Under the pieces are notes generated by a model. That model was not told the origin of the DNA, did not search any database, and was given only the letters and a program-made list of their open reading frames with translations. 64,000 bases of DNA, taken from NCBI RefSeq assembly GCF_042651065.1, contig NZ_JBHSCH010000002.1, forward strand, positions 1 through 64,000, written 5' to 3'. Every line of letters starts with the position of its first letter. Position 1 is the stretch's first letter. The DNA comes from Pseudoroseomonas aestuarii (lineage in GTDB: Bacteria; Pseudomonadota; Alphaproteobacteria; Acetobacterales; Acetobacteraceae). A program made the translations under genes and the position numbers. Shown here piece after piece: positions 49,502 through 58,228 of this stretch.

Positions 49502-49568
49502 GCGGCAGGCTCCTTTTCATCCGGTCCAGGCAAGGGGCTGCGCGGCGGCCCGCCGCGCAGCCATTCCC

Positions 49569-51176
49569 TCAATAGCCGAGCGCGCAGCCATCCTTGCGGG
49601 GGTCGGAGCCGCCGATCAGCACGCCGCGCGCATGGTCGATCAGGATCGCCTGGCCGCCGCCATGCGGCTTGTCGATCAGCTCGCAGCTGTGGCCCAGCCG
49701 GTTCAGCCGGTCGATCACCGCGGCCGGGACGCCGCGTTCCACCTGCACCTTGCCCTGGTAGGGGAAGAGGCGCGGCAGATCGAGCGCCGCCTGCACGTCG
49801 AGGCCGAACTCGAAATGGTTGGACAGGAACAGCGTCTGCCCCATCGGCTGGAAGTGCCCGCCCATCACGCCATAGGGCATGATGGCGCGGCCATCCTGCA
49901 TCACCATGCCGGGGATGATGGTGTGCATCGGCCGCTTGTTCGGCGCGATGCAGTTCGGGTGGCCTTCCTCCAGGCGGAAGCCGAAGCCGCGGTTGTGCAG
50001 CATCACGCCGCTCTTCTCGGCCAGCAGGCCGGAGCCGAAGCTCTCGAACAGCGAGTTGATGAAGGAGCAGGCGTTGCCGTCGGCGTCGACGACGCAGAGA
50101 TACACCGTGTCGCGGTGCTTCGGCAGCATCTCGGCCATGCCGGCGGGCGGCAGCTCGGGCATCGCCGCGTCGTCGCGGATCAGGGCGCGCAGCTTGCGGG
50201 TGTAGTCGTCGCTGGTGAGCTTCGCCACCGGCACCTCGACCTGCGAGGGATCGGCCAGGAAGCCGTCGCGGTCGCGGTAGGCGAGGCGCGCCGCCTCGAT
50301 GTGGCGGTGCAGCCGCTCGGTGGAGAGCGGCCCCTGCTCCGGCGTCTCGCACTGGCCGAGCACGCCCAGCATCTGCAGCACCAGCAGTCCGGAGCCGTTC
50401 GGCGGGCACTGGAAGATGTCGAGGCCCTTCCAGCGCGTCTGGATCGGCGTGACGAACTCGGCCACGTCCAGCCCGGCGGCGAAGTCGGCCTCGGTGTGGG
50501 TGCCGCCGGCGGCGCGCAGCGTCGCCACCATGTCGGCCGCGATCTCGCCCTCATAGAAGGCCTTGGCGCCGCGCTCGCCGATGGCGCGCAGCGTGCGGGC
50601 CAGCTCCGGCTGGGCGAAGCGGTCGCCGATGGCGTAGGGCTTGCCGTCCTTCAGGAAGCGGCGCGCGGCGGCCGCCTGCTTGCCCAGCTTGGGCGCCGCC
50701 GATTCCCAGTCGCTCGCCACGCGGGCATGCACGGGGTGGCCTTCCTCGGCGATCCGGATGGCGGGCGCCAGGATCTGCGCCAGGCTGAGCTTGCCATGCG
50801 CCTTGTTCAGCTTCTCCCAGGCCGAGATGGCGCCCGGCACCGTCACCGAATGGGCCGAGGTGGCGGACATGGCGGTGAGGCCATCGGCGCGCAGCTTCTC
50901 CGGCGTGGCGCCGGCCGGCGCCCGGCCGGAGCCGTTCATGGCGATCACCTGCCCCGTGCCGGCGGGCGCGTAGAGGCAGAAATTGTCGCCGCCGATGCCG
51001 GTGGATTGCGGCTCGATCACCGCCAGCACGGCGCAGGCGGCGATGGCCGCGTCCAGCGCGTTGCCGCCCTGGCGCAGGATGTCGATGGCGGTGAGGGTGG
51101 CCGCCGGCATGGAGGTGGCGGCCATGCCATGCGTGGCCAAGACGGGGCTGCGGCCGGGGGCGTGGAAGTCGCGCAT
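49569..51176 (-). CDS. Gamma-glutamyltransferase family protein (Ntn hydrolase)
   Basis: 535 aa. The autocleavage/nucleophile threonine is in KHRDTVYLCVVDADGNACSF (about residue 357). N-terminal MAATSMPAATLTAIDILRQGGNALDAAIA and IEPQSTGIGGDNFCLY, and C-terminal PYGVMGGHFQPMGQ and GSDPRKDGCALGY, are intact family blocks. No signal peptide is apparent, unlike classical periplasmic Ggt, so it may belong to the cytoplasmic YwrD-like branch. Confidence 0.9.
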   Translation of the reverse strand: MRDFHAPGRSPVLATHGMAATSMPAATLTAIDILRQGGNALDAAIAACAVLAVIEPQSTGIGGDNFCLYAPAGTGQVIAMNGSGRAPAGATPEKLRADGLTAMSATSAHSVTVPGAISAWEKLNKAHGKLSLAQILAPAIRIAEEGHPVHARVASDWESAAPKLGKQAAAARRFLKDGKPYAIGDRFAQPELARTLRAIGERGAKAFYEGEIAADMVATLRAAGGTHTEADFAAGLDVAEFVTPIQTRWKGLDIFQCPPNGSGLLVLQMLGVLGQCETPEQGPLSTERLHRHIEAARLAYRDRDGFLADPSQVEVPVAKLTSDDYTRKLRALIRDDAAMPELPPAGMAEMLPKHRDTVYLCVVDADGNACSFINSLFESFGSGLLAEKSGVMLHNRGFGFRLEEGHPNCIAPNKRPMHTIIPGMVMQDGRAIMPYGVMGGHFQPMGQTLFLSNHFEFGLDVQAALDLPRLFPYQGKVQVERGVPAAVIDRLNRLGHSCELIDKPHGGGQAILIDHARGVLIGGSDPRKDGCALGY

Positions 51177-51373
51177 GATGGTCCTTACGGAAGCGAAAAC
51201 GTCGATGGGCAGGGGGAGAGGCCGCCGGCGCCCGGGGATGGGCGGCGCGCCTTTTGCGGCGCAGCATTCCATCGGCCGGGCCTCGGCGGCCTCTCGCGGG
51301 GCGCTGACGCTGGCACGGCTGGCGCGCCGCGTAAATGCGGCCACTTCCACCGCCGCCCCCGCTGCGCTATCGG

Positions 51374-51721
51374 ATGGAGATGGAAGCCACCGCGACGATC
51401 GAAGATTTCGACCGCCTCGACATCCGTGTCGGCACCGTGGTCGATGCGCAGCCCCTGGAGGGGGCGCGCAAGCCGGCCTTCCGGCTGGAGATCGACCTGG
51501 GCCCGGAACTCGGCATCCGCCGCTCCTCGGCGCAGATCACCGTGCACTACACGCCGGACAAGCTGATCGGCCGCCAGGTGCTCTGCGTGGTGAACTTCCC
51601 GCCCCGCCGCATCGCCGGGTTCGAGAGCCAGGTCCTGACCCTGGGCCTGCCGGACCCGGAGGGCGCGGTGGTGCTGCTCCGACCCGATTTCGCCGTCCCG
51701 AATGGCGGCAGGATGTTCTGA
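51374..51721 (+). CDS. csaA: CsaA-like tRNA-binding (OB-fold) protein
   Basis: 115 aa from ATG 51374 (113 from ATG 51380). EDFDRLDIRVGTVVDAQPLE, ITVHYTPDKLIGRQVLCVVNF and IAGFESQVLTLGLPD are the standard CsaA/tRNA-binding OB-fold blocks. Dimeric homologues bind tRNA and have been called a secretion chaperone. Three bases separate it from gpt. Confidence 0.9.
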   Translation: MEMEATATIEDFDRLDIRVGTVVDAQPLEGARKPAFRLEIDLGPELGIRRSSAQITVHYTPDKLIGRQVLCVVNFPPRRIAGFESQVLTLGLPDPEGAVVLLRPDFAVPNGGRMF

Positions 51722-51724
51722 ACC

Positions 51725-52204
51725 ATGGCGCCGCGCTACTACACCGTCAGCTGGGACCAGCTTCACCGAGACAGCAAGGCCCTGGCCTGGCGGCTGGTCG
51801 AGAAGGGCCCGTGGAAGGGCATCGTCGCCATCACGCGCGGCGGGCTGATCCCCGCCGCCATCGTGGCGCGCGAGCTGGACTGCCGGATGATCGAGAGCGT
51901 CTCCATCATCACCTATGACGAGGAGGTGCGCGGCGAGCCGCAGGTGGCCAAGCCGCCCGTCGCCGCCGGCGATGGCGAGGGCTGGCTGGTGCTGGACGAC
52001 CTGGTGGACACCGGCACCACGCTGCGCGTGGTGCGCGGCCTGCTGCCCAAGGCCCACTTCGCCACCGTCTATGCCAAGCCGGCGGGCAACCCGCTGGTGG
52101 ACACCTACATCACCGAGGTGAGCCAGGACACCTGGATCCTGTTCCCCTGGGACACCGAGCCGCAGTTCATCGCCCCCATCGCGCGCTCGGCGGTGCCGAA
52201 ATAG
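51725..52204 (+). CDS. gpt: Xanthine-guanine phosphoribosyltransferase
   Basis: 159 aa, usual length. The PRPP-binding loop is VLDDLVDTGTTLR (about residues 88-100); ITRGGLIPAAIVAREL and the C-terminal WILFPWDTEP match Gpt. Salvages xanthine and guanine using PRPP. Probably co-transcribed with csaA and ended by the palindrome at 52217-52240. Confidence 0.93.
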   Translation: MAPRYYTVSWDQLHRDSKALAWRLVEKGPWKGIVAITRGGLIPAAIVARELDCRMIESVSIITYDEEVRGEPQVAKPPVAAGDGEGWLVLDDLVDTGTTLRVVRGLLPKAHFATVYAKPAGNPLVDTYITEVSQDTWILFPWDTEPQFIAPIARSAVPK

Positions 52205-52216
52205 GCCACCGCCAGC

Positions 52217-52240
52217 CCGGGGCCCGCGCGCGGGCCCCGG
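52217..52240. terminator. Bidirectional terminator palindrome
   Basis: A perfect 24-bp palindrome, arm CCGGGGCCCGCG, between convergent gpt and the hydroxyacid dehydrogenase gene. No U tract; it is assigned as a terminator by position. Confidence 0.55.
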
Positions 52241-52253
52241 TTCCACCCGCCCC

Positions 52254-53246
52254 TCAGTAGCCCCGGTCCGGGACCACCCGGTTGGGCATGGGCTGGCCGG
52301 CGCGCGCCGCCCGCAGATTCTCGAAGAAGATGTCCAGGCTGCGGTCGTTGTAGGTGGCCGGGTCGTCGGACGACATGTGCGGCGTGACGAAGAGGCCCGG
52401 CGTGCGCCACAGCCGGCTCTCGGGCGGCAGCGGCTCGGGCACCGCCACGTCGGTCACGGCGCCGCCGAGATGGCCGCTCCCCAGCAGGTCGCACACCGCG
52501 TCCTGGTCCCACAGCGCGCCGCGGCCGATATTCACCACCTTGCCACCGCGCGGCAGCAGGGCGAGGCGGCGGGCGTCGATCATGCCGCGCGTCTGCGGCG
52601 TCAGCGGGCAGGCAAGCAGCAGGAACTCGGCGCGCGGCAGCACGGAATCGATATCGCTCTGCGCCACCACCTCGTCGCACGACTCGTGCGGGGTGGCGCT
52701 GCTGCGCACGCCGATGACATGCATGCCGAACTGCTTCGCCCGCGCGGCGACCGCGCCGCCGAGCGAGCCGAGGCCCACCACGCAGACGGTGCGCCCCGCC
52801 AGGACGGAGGCGAAGCGCGGCGCCCACTGCCCCTGGCGCGCGTCGTGCGCGAACCACGGCACATGGTTGGCCAGCATCAGCAGCGCCATGATGCCGAACT
52901 CGCCCGCCTTGGCGGCATGGGTGCCGCGGTTGTTCAGCAGCGTCACCTGCTCCGGCAGCCAGTCGAAGGGCGCGAGGCGGTCCAGCCCGGCCGAGGTGCA
53001 GAAGATGGTGCGCAGCTTCGGCGCCACGCCGGGCAGCGCACCCTTCGGGAAGCGCTGGTGCACCACCTTCGTCCAGGTGACGATGGCCTCGGCATCGGCC
53101 ATGGCGGCGGCGAAGCCGGCATCGTCCGAGGCGAAGCTCACCTGGAGATCCGCCATGTCGGGCGCGCGCGCGATGGCCGCGTCCCATTGCTGCGGCGTGA
53201 TGGGGAAGACGGTCTCGTCGGCGGGGTTCTGGACATGGATGCGCAT
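52254..53246 (-). CDS. D-2-hydroxyacid dehydrogenase
   Basis: 330 aa. Rossmann motif VVGLGSLGGAVAARAKQ, catalytic NIGRGALWDQDAV, Glu in VPEPLPPESRLW and His in TPHMSSDD. The N-terminal half is more divergent than in the dehydrogenase at 44475-45452. ATG 53246 is preferred to a longer frame. Divergent from the binding-protein operon at 53357, so it may act in the same pathway. Confidence 0.86.
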   Translation of the reverse strand: MRIHVQNPADETVFPITPQQWDAAIARAPDMADLQVSFASDDAGFAAAMADAEAIVTWTKVVHQRFPKGALPGVAPKLRTIFCTSAGLDRLAPFDWLPEQVTLLNNRGTHAAKAGEFGIMALLMLANHVPWFAHDARQGQWAPRFASVLAGRTVCVVGLGSLGGAVAARAKQFGMHVIGVRSSATPHESCDEVVAQSDIDSVLPRAEFLLLACPLTPQTRGMIDARRLALLPRGGKVVNIGRGALWDQDAVCDLLGSGHLGGAVTDVAVPEPLPPESRLWRTPGLFVTPHMSSDDPATYNDRSLDIFFENLRAARAGQPMPNRVVPDRGY

Positions 53247-53356
53247 GGCGCGGAGGGTCGCAGGATGGCGCGCCGCGTCAAGACGGTTACGCACCGATTG
53301 ACAGGCCGCCGCGTTGCGCGCCCGATATTGGCCTTCCCTGCCGCAAAGGCTGCCCC

Positions 53357-54970
53357 ATGCGCCACACCCGCACGCCCCGTCCCCTGCCCGCCCTTCTCGC
53401 CGCCGCCGCCGTGCTCGGCCTCGCCGCCACCCAGGAAGCGGCGGCCCAGGGCGCGGCGCAGAGCCTGACCATCGGCATGCAGGGCGAGCCGGGCACGATG
53501 GACCCGCAGTTCAACCTGCTCGGCACCAACACCTCGGCGCTGCGCAACATCTACGACACGCTGCTCTCGCGCGATCCGTCGCTCCAGCTCCGCCCGTCGC
53601 TGGCGGAATCCTGGAAGGCGGTGGACGACACCACCTGGGAGTTCCGCCTGCGCGAGGGCGTCACCTTCCACGACGGCAGCACGCTGACCGCCGAGGATGT
53701 GCGCTTCACCATCGAGCGCGTGACGCGCGTGCAGGGCAACCCGAACAGCTACGCCACCTACATCCAGGGCATCCGCGAGGTGCAGGTGGTCGATGCCCGC
53801 ACGGTGCGCTTCCTCACCGACGGGCCGGTGCCGCTGCTGCCGGTCAACCTCTCCAACATCTTCATCCTCTCCTCGGCCAAGGGGGTGCGCAGCACGGGCG
53901 AGTTCAACAGCGGCGCGGCGGCGATCGGCACCGGGCCCTATCGCCTGGCCTCCTGGCAGCCGGGGCAGCCGCTGGTGCTGGAGCGCAACGCCTCCTATCA
54001 CGGCACGGCGCCCGCCTGGTCGCGCGTCACCTTCCGCCCCATCCCGAGCGATGGCGCGCGCGTCGGCGCCCTGCTGGCCGGCGATGTGGACTTCATCAAC
54101 GCCGTGCCGCTGCAGGACGTGGCGCGGCTGGAGAAGACCGAGGGCGCGCGGCGGCTGCGCGTGTTCAGCGGCCCCTCCGCCTATGTCTACATGCTGTTCC
54201 CCGAGCTGGAGAAGGAGCCGCTGCCCGGCGTGCGGGACGCGCAGGGGCAGCCGCTGGCGAAGAACCCGTGGAAGGACCCGAAGGTGCGCGAAGCCGTCTC
54301 CCTCGCCCTCAACCGCACGGCCATCGTCGAGCGGCTGATGGAGGGGCGCGCGCGCGTCGCCAACCAGGCGGTGCCGGAGAGCTTCTTCGGCCATTCGGGC
54401 AAGATCGCCCCCGCCCGCTTCGACCTGGAGCGCGCCCGCGCCCTGCTGCGCGAGGCCGGCTACCCCAACGGCTTCCAGACCAGCCTCGCCTGCCCGAACG
54501 ACCGCTTCGTCAACGACAGCAAGATCTGCGAGGCGGCCGCGCAGCAATTGCAGCGCGCCGGCATCCGCGTCGATCTCAACGCCCAGCCGCGTGCCACCTT
54601 CTTCCCCGCCCGCGCGCGACGCGAGTGGCCGCTGCACGCCGCCGGCTGGGGCAGCCTGACGGGCGAGAGCAGCTACTTCCTCACCAGCCAGGTGCATACC
54701 CCGAACAAGGAACTCGGCCTCGGCGCCATCAACTACTCCGGCATCGGCAACCCGGCGCTGGACGGGCTGATCCAGCGCGCCCGCCGCACCCTCGACGAAG
54801 GCCAGCGCCGCGCCCTGCTGGAGACGGTGATGGAGCAGACCATGGCCGAGAACCTCATCATCCCCATCCTCACCTTCGAGGCGGTGTGGGCGGGGCGCGC
54901 GGACAAGGTGGGCTTCACCCCGCGCGCCGACGAGGAGACGCTCGCCATCGAAATCACCCCGGCGCGCTGA
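53357..54970 (+). CDS. Family 5 (peptide-type) ABC substrate-binding protein
   Basis: 537 aa. Signal peptide to about residue 31 (PALLAAAAVLGLAATQEAAAQ). Then LTIGMQGEPGTMDPQFN, SLAESWKAVDDTTWEFRLREGVTFHDG and LTAEDVRFTIERV, the canonical SBP_bac_5 opening. The family binds di/oligopeptides, nickel, opines or glycosides. No permease or ATPase genes are adjacent. It is followed without a gap by an SDR, an MBL-fold hydrolase and an M20 peptidase, which suggests uptake plus breakdown of one peptide-like or ester compound. Confidence 0.88.
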   Translation: MRHTRTPRPLPALLAAAAVLGLAATQEAAAQGAAQSLTIGMQGEPGTMDPQFNLLGTNTSALRNIYDTLLSRDPSLQLRPSLAESWKAVDDTTWEFRLREGVTFHDGSTLTAEDVRFTIERVTRVQGNPNSYATYIQGIREVQVVDARTVRFLTDGPVPLLPVNLSNIFILSSAKGVRSTGEFNSGAAAIGTGPYRLASWQPGQPLVLERNASYHGTAPAWSRVTFRPIPSDGARVGALLAGDVDFINAVPLQDVARLEKTEGARRLRVFSGPSAYVYMLFPELEKEPLPGVRDAQGQPLAKNPWKDPKVREAVSLALNRTAIVERLMEGRARVANQAVPESFFGHSGKIAPARFDLERARALLREAGYPNGFQTSLACPNDRFVNDSKICEAAAQQLQRAGIRVDLNAQPRATFFPARARREWPLHAAGWGSLTGESSYFLTSQVHTPNKELGLGAINYSGIGNPALDGLIQRARRTLDEGQRRALLETVMEQTMAENLIIPILTFEAVWAGRADKVGFTPRADEETLAIEITPAR

Positions 54971-55737
54971 TGCCGCTCGCCATCGATCTCTCGGGCCGGC
55001 GCGCTCTCGTCACCGGCGCGGGCACGGAGGGCATCGGCCGCGCGGCGGCGCTGCTGCTGGCCGGGGCCGGCGCGCGCGTGGCCATCCACCACCATGCCGA
55101 GCCGGAGGCCGCCGCCGCCCTTGCCGAACGGACCGGCGGCCCCGCGCTGCAGGCGGATCTCGGCGATACGGCGCAGGCCGCCGGCCTCGCCCACCGCGCG
55201 GCCGAGGCGCTGGGGGGCCTCGACATCCTGGTGAGCAATGCCGGGATGCTGCTGCGCAAGCCGCTCGCCGAGACGACGGACGCCGAGTTCGCCCGCGTCC
55301 ACGCTGTCAATCTCGGCGGCGCCTTCGCCCTCGCCCGGGAGGCGGCGGGGCTGATGCGGGCGGCGGGCCAGGGCGGGCGCATCGTCTTCACCTCCTCGGT
55401 GAACCAGTGGATGCCCAATCCCGGCCTCGTGGCCTATGGCAGTTCCAAGGGCGGGCTGATGCAGCTGGCCCGGCAGATGGCGCTGGAACTGGCGCCCGAT
55501 GGCATCACGGTGAACCTCGTCGCTCCCGGCACCATCGAGACCGACTTCAACCGCGCCGCCCGGCAGGACCCGGCCTGGCGCCCGGCGAAGCTCGCCCTCA
55601 TCCCCGCCGGCCGCACCGGCACGCCGGAGGATGTGGCGGGCGCCATCCTCTACCTCGCCAGCGGCCTCGCGGCCTATGTCACCGGCAGCACCGTCACCGT
55701 GGATGGCGGGCTCTCGCTGATGGGGCAGCGGCCATGA
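54970..55737 (+). CDS. Short-chain dehydrogenase/reductase
   Basis: 255 aa classical SDR: TGAGTEGIGRAAA cofactor motif, NAG at about 91-93, catalytic Ser in VFTSSVNQW, and YGSSKGG (Tyr-x3-Lys). Ends with VTVDGGLSLMG. Starts in TGATG overlap with the binding-protein gene, and its stop overlaps the next start. Substrate unknown; FabG-like sequence but operon context points to catabolism. Confidence 0.88.
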   Translation: MPLAIDLSGRRALVTGAGTEGIGRAAALLLAGAGARVAIHHHAEPEAAAALAERTGGPALQADLGDTAQAAGLAHRAAEALGGLDILVSNAGMLLRKPLAETTDAEFARVHAVNLGGAFALAREAAGLMRAAGQGGRIVFTSSVNQWMPNPGLVAYGSSKGGLMQLARQMALELAPDGITVNLVAPGTIETDFNRAARQDPAWRPAKLALIPAGRTGTPEDVAGAILYLASGLAAYVTGSTVTVDGGLSLMGQRP

Positions 55738-56510
55738 GCGGCGCGGTGTGGCAGGCCTATGCCATCCGCTTCGCCAGCGACCCGGCGCGGCGCGCGGCGC
55801 AGACCTTCCTCGGCGGTGCCAATCCAGGCCCCGGGGGCGGGGAAGCGCCGACGCCCTTTGCCTACCATGCCTACCTGCTGCGCGGCCCGCAGGGCTGGGT
55901 GGCGATGGACACCGCCGCCAGCCCCGAGACCTGCGCCGCCTTCGGCAAGCCCACCGACGGCACCCTGCCCGCCGCCATGGCGCGGCTCGGCGTGGAGCCG
56001 GGCGCGGTGCGGCATGTGGTGCAGACGCATCTGCACTGGGACCATGCCGGGCAGCCCGGCCTCTTCCCCGCCGCCACCTTCCACATGCAGGCGCGGGAAA
56101 TGGCCTATGTGAACGGCCCCGCCATGCGCCACGCCGTGCTGCGCGCCGGCTACCGGGCGGAGGACATCGCCGCCCACACCGCGCTGCTCCATGCCGGTCG
56201 CCTGGCGCTGCATGACGGGGTGGTGGAGCTGCTCCCCGGCCTCGAGCTGCACCATGCGGGCGGCCACACGGACGGGCTGCAATTCGTCCGCCTCCGCACG
56301 GCGCGCGGCTGGATGGTGCTGGCCAGCGACACGGTGGCGCTGCGCGCGCATCTGGAGCGGCGCGTGCCCTTCCCCGCCCTCTGGCATGTGGGCGACGCGC
56401 TGGCCGCCTTCGAGCGCGTGCTGGCCCTGGCCGACGCGCCGGAGCTGGTCATCCCCTCGCACGACCCGGCCGTGAGCGACGGCGCCGAGGGCTTCGTGGC
56501 GCCCCTGTGA
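55734..56510 (+). CDS. MBL-fold metallo-hydrolase (AHL-lactonase-like)
   Basis: 258 aa. The zinc motif THLHWDHAGQ (HxHxDH) near residues 99-108, then HAGGHTDGLQ and SHDPAV provide the remaining ligands. Resembles the N-acyl-homoserine lactonase/AttM subgroup, which opens lactones. Role with the neighbouring SDR and binding protein could be hydrolysis of a lactone or ester intermediate instead of quorum quenching. Confidence 0.85.
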   Translation: MSGAVWQAYAIRFASDPARRAAQTFLGGANPGPGGGEAPTPFAYHAYLLRGPQGWVAMDTAASPETCAAFGKPTDGTLPAAMARLGVEPGAVRHVVQTHLHWDHAGQPGLFPAATFHMQAREMAYVNGPAMRHAVLRAGYRAEDIAAHTALLHAGRLALHDGVVELLPGLELHHAGGHTDGLQFVRLRTARGWMVLASDTVALRAHLERRVPFPALWHVGDALAAFERVLALADAPELVIPSHDPAVSDGAEGFVAPL

Positions 56511-56537
56511 CCGACAGCAACGAAGAAGAGTGACACG

Positions 56538-57950
56538 ATGAGCCAAGCCGTCGCCGACCATCTGGTCTCGCAGAAGGATGCGATCCTCGACCGCCTGATG
56601 GCGCTGCTGCGCCTGCCCAGCGTCAGCACCGACCCGGCCTATGCCGAGGGGATGCGCGCCACGCGGGAATTCCTGCTGCAACGCCTGGAGGCGCTGGGGC
56701 TGCAGAATGTCCGGCTGCTCGATGGCGGCGGCCAGCCGGCGGTCTATGGCGAATGGCTCGGCGCGCCCGGCAAGCCGACGATCGTCGTCTATGGCCATTA
56801 CGACGTGCAGCCGCCGGACCCTCTCGACCTTTGGGTGACGCCGCCCTTCGAGCCCAGCATCCGCGACGGCCGGCTCTATGCCCGCGGCGCCTCGGACGTG
56901 AAGGGCTCCACCCTCATCGCGGTGGAGACGATCGGCGCCTTCCTGGCGGTGGAGGGCGGCTGCCCGGTCAACGTGAAGTTCTTCCTGGAGGGCGAGGAGG
57001 AGACGGGCAGCCCCAGCATCCGCCGCATCATCGAGGCGCACCGGGAGCTGCTCGCGGCCGATGCCGTGCTCTCGGCCGATGGCGGCCGCGCCAGCACCAC
57101 GATCCCGACGCTGAACACCGGCTCGCGCGGGCTGTGCAAGCTGGAGGTGACGCTGCGCTCGGCGGGGAAGGACATGCATTCCGGCCGCTATGGCGGTGCC
57201 GTGCGCAACGCCATCCATGAGCTGGCCCGCCTCGTCGCCACGCTGCACGACGCCGAGGGCCGCATCCAGGTGCCTGGCTTCGACAGCGACGCCACGCCGC
57301 TGACCAACCGCGACCGGGCGGATGCCGCGGAGCTGGCCGGAGACGAGGCCGCCTTCTACGCCGGCCCGCAGGCCCTGCCGCATGGCGACCCGCTCTACAG
57401 CGTGCGGGAGCGCACCACCCTCCGCCCCTCGATCGACGTGAACGGCATGTGGGGCGGCTACACCGGGGCCGGCAGCAAGACCGTCATCGCCGCCGAGGCC
57501 CATGCCAAGATCACCGCCCGCCTGGTGCCGGGGCAGGACCCGGACGCGGCGCGGCAGCGTATCGTGGACCATCTCCAGGCGCATTGCCCGGAGGGGGTGG
57601 TGCTGGAATTCAGCCCGCCCGGCGGCAACTCCCCCTCCTCCACCCTGCCCGATGGGCACCCGCTGCTCGTGGCGGCCGAGGCGGTGGTGCGCGAGGCCGC
57701 GGGCCGTGCCCCGGCGCGGGCGCGCATCGGCGGCACCTTGCCCATCACCGGCATCTTCCAGGAGATGCTGGGCATCGACACGCTGATGTTCGGCTACGCC
57801 ATGCCGGACGAGGATGTGCACGCGCCCAACGAGTTCTTCCGCCTCGCCTCGCTGGAAGAGGGGCTGCGCGGCTGGCCCGCCCTGCTCTCCCGCCTCGGCG
57901 AGCAGGAGGCGGCATCCTTCGCGCCCTGGCGCAGGGCGCCAGTCATCTGA
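56538..57950 (+). CDS. M20-family metallopeptidase (dipeptidase)
   Basis: 470 aa. Metal-site motifs in order: VYGHYDVQPPDP, ARGASDVKGS, EGEEETGSPS, and the C-terminal MPDEDVHAPNEFF. The length and PLDLWVTPPFEPSIRDGRLYARG resemble the ArgE/DapE/carnosinase-like dipeptidase branch. The last eight codons and the stop lie inside the first unit of a 29-bp tandem repeat, so the C-terminus may vary between strains. Confidence 0.9.
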   Translation: MSQAVADHLVSQKDAILDRLMALLRLPSVSTDPAYAEGMRATREFLLQRLEALGLQNVRLLDGGGQPAVYGEWLGAPGKPTIVVYGHYDVQPPDPLDLWVTPPFEPSIRDGRLYARGASDVKGSTLIAVETIGAFLAVEGGCPVNVKFFLEGEEETGSPSIRRIIEAHRELLAADAVLSADGGRASTTIPTLNTGSRGLCKLEVTLRSAGKDMHSGRYGGAVRNAIHELARLVATLHDAEGRIQVPGFDSDATPLTNRDRADAAELAGDEAAFYAGPQALPHGDPLYSVRERTTLRPSIDVNGMWGGYTGAGSKTVIAAEAHAKITARLVPGQDPDAARQRIVDHLQAHCPEGVVLEFSPPGGNSPSSTLPDGHPLLVAAEAVVREAAGRAPARARIGGTLPITGIFQEMLGIDTLMFGYAMPDEDVHAPNEFFRLASLEEGLRGWPALLSRLGEQEAASFAPWRRAPVI

Positions 57951-58019
57951 TCCCCTGGCGCAAGGCGCCAGTTATCTGATCCCCCGGCGCAAGGCGCCAG
58001 TTATCTGATCCCCCGGCGC
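57924..58019. repeat. 29-bp tandem repeat, about 3.3 units
   Basis: Units 57924-57952, 57953-57981, 57982-58010 and a partial one to about 58019. Each contains TGGCGC/GCGCCA-like arms (CGGCGC in later units) around AAG and ends TTATCTGATC. Units 2 and 3 differ at one position, unit 1 at a few. Unit 1 overlaps the peptidase stop codon. No spacers, so it is not a CRISPR. Confidence 0.9.
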
Positions 58020-58033
58020 AAACCGCCCGCCGC

Positions 58034-58062
58034 TTGACAGGCCTCGCGGCGGGGGCGCAAGG
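58034..58062 (+). promoter_or_regulatory. Candidate promoter of the tyrA leader transcript
   Basis: Consensus TTGACA (58034-58039), a 17-bp spacer, then a weak -10 GCAAGG (58057-58062). The predicted start falls at or next to the leader ATG (58070), so the leader peptide may be translated leaderless, as reported for rhizobial trpL. Confidence 0.45.
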
Positions 58063-58069
58063 TCGGCCC

Positions 58070-58120
58070 ATGACCAAGGCCGCGCCCTCGCTGCGATCCT
58101 ATTATCCGCTCTCTCCATAG
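58070..58120 (+). CDS. Tyrosine leader peptide of tyrA (16 aa)
   Basis: Translates to MTKAAPSLRSYYPLSP, with tandem TAT Tyr codons at 58100-58105. AAGG lies eight bases upstream if a 5' UTR exists. The stop TAG (58118-58120) lies inside the first hairpin, which opens immediately after the Tyr codons. This is the arrangement expected of an amino-acid attenuator leader; the downstream gene makes a tyrosine precursor. Inferred from sequence only. Confidence 0.7.
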   Translation: MTKAAPSLRSYYPLSP

Positions 58121-58174
58121 AGAGCGGCCCGGTCGACCCTGCCAGATCGAACCATGCCGCCGCCGGGCGGCATG
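58106..58174 (+). promoter_or_regulatory. Tyr-dependent transcription attenuator
   Basis: Three alternative helices. 1:2 pause/protector: CCGCTCTCT (58106-58114) with AGAGAGCGG (58119-58127). 2:3 antiterminator: 58124-58136 with 58147-58160, eleven pairs with one 2x2 internal loop and one bulge. 3:4 terminator: CATGCCGCC (58153-58161) with GGCGGCATG (58166-58174), followed by TGTGTTT. The antiterminator excludes both others. A ribosome stalled on the Tyr codons would cover strand 1 and free strand 2. Confidence 0.7.
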
Positions 58175-58228
58175 TGTGTTTCAGGAGCATCCCCTCGGCG
58201 TCGGCGCCCAGCCCAGCCCGAGGTTTTC

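Noticed and set aside
57924..58019. CRISPR-like array
   Set aside because: The 29-bp units are directly adjacent with no spacers, and no cas genes are present.
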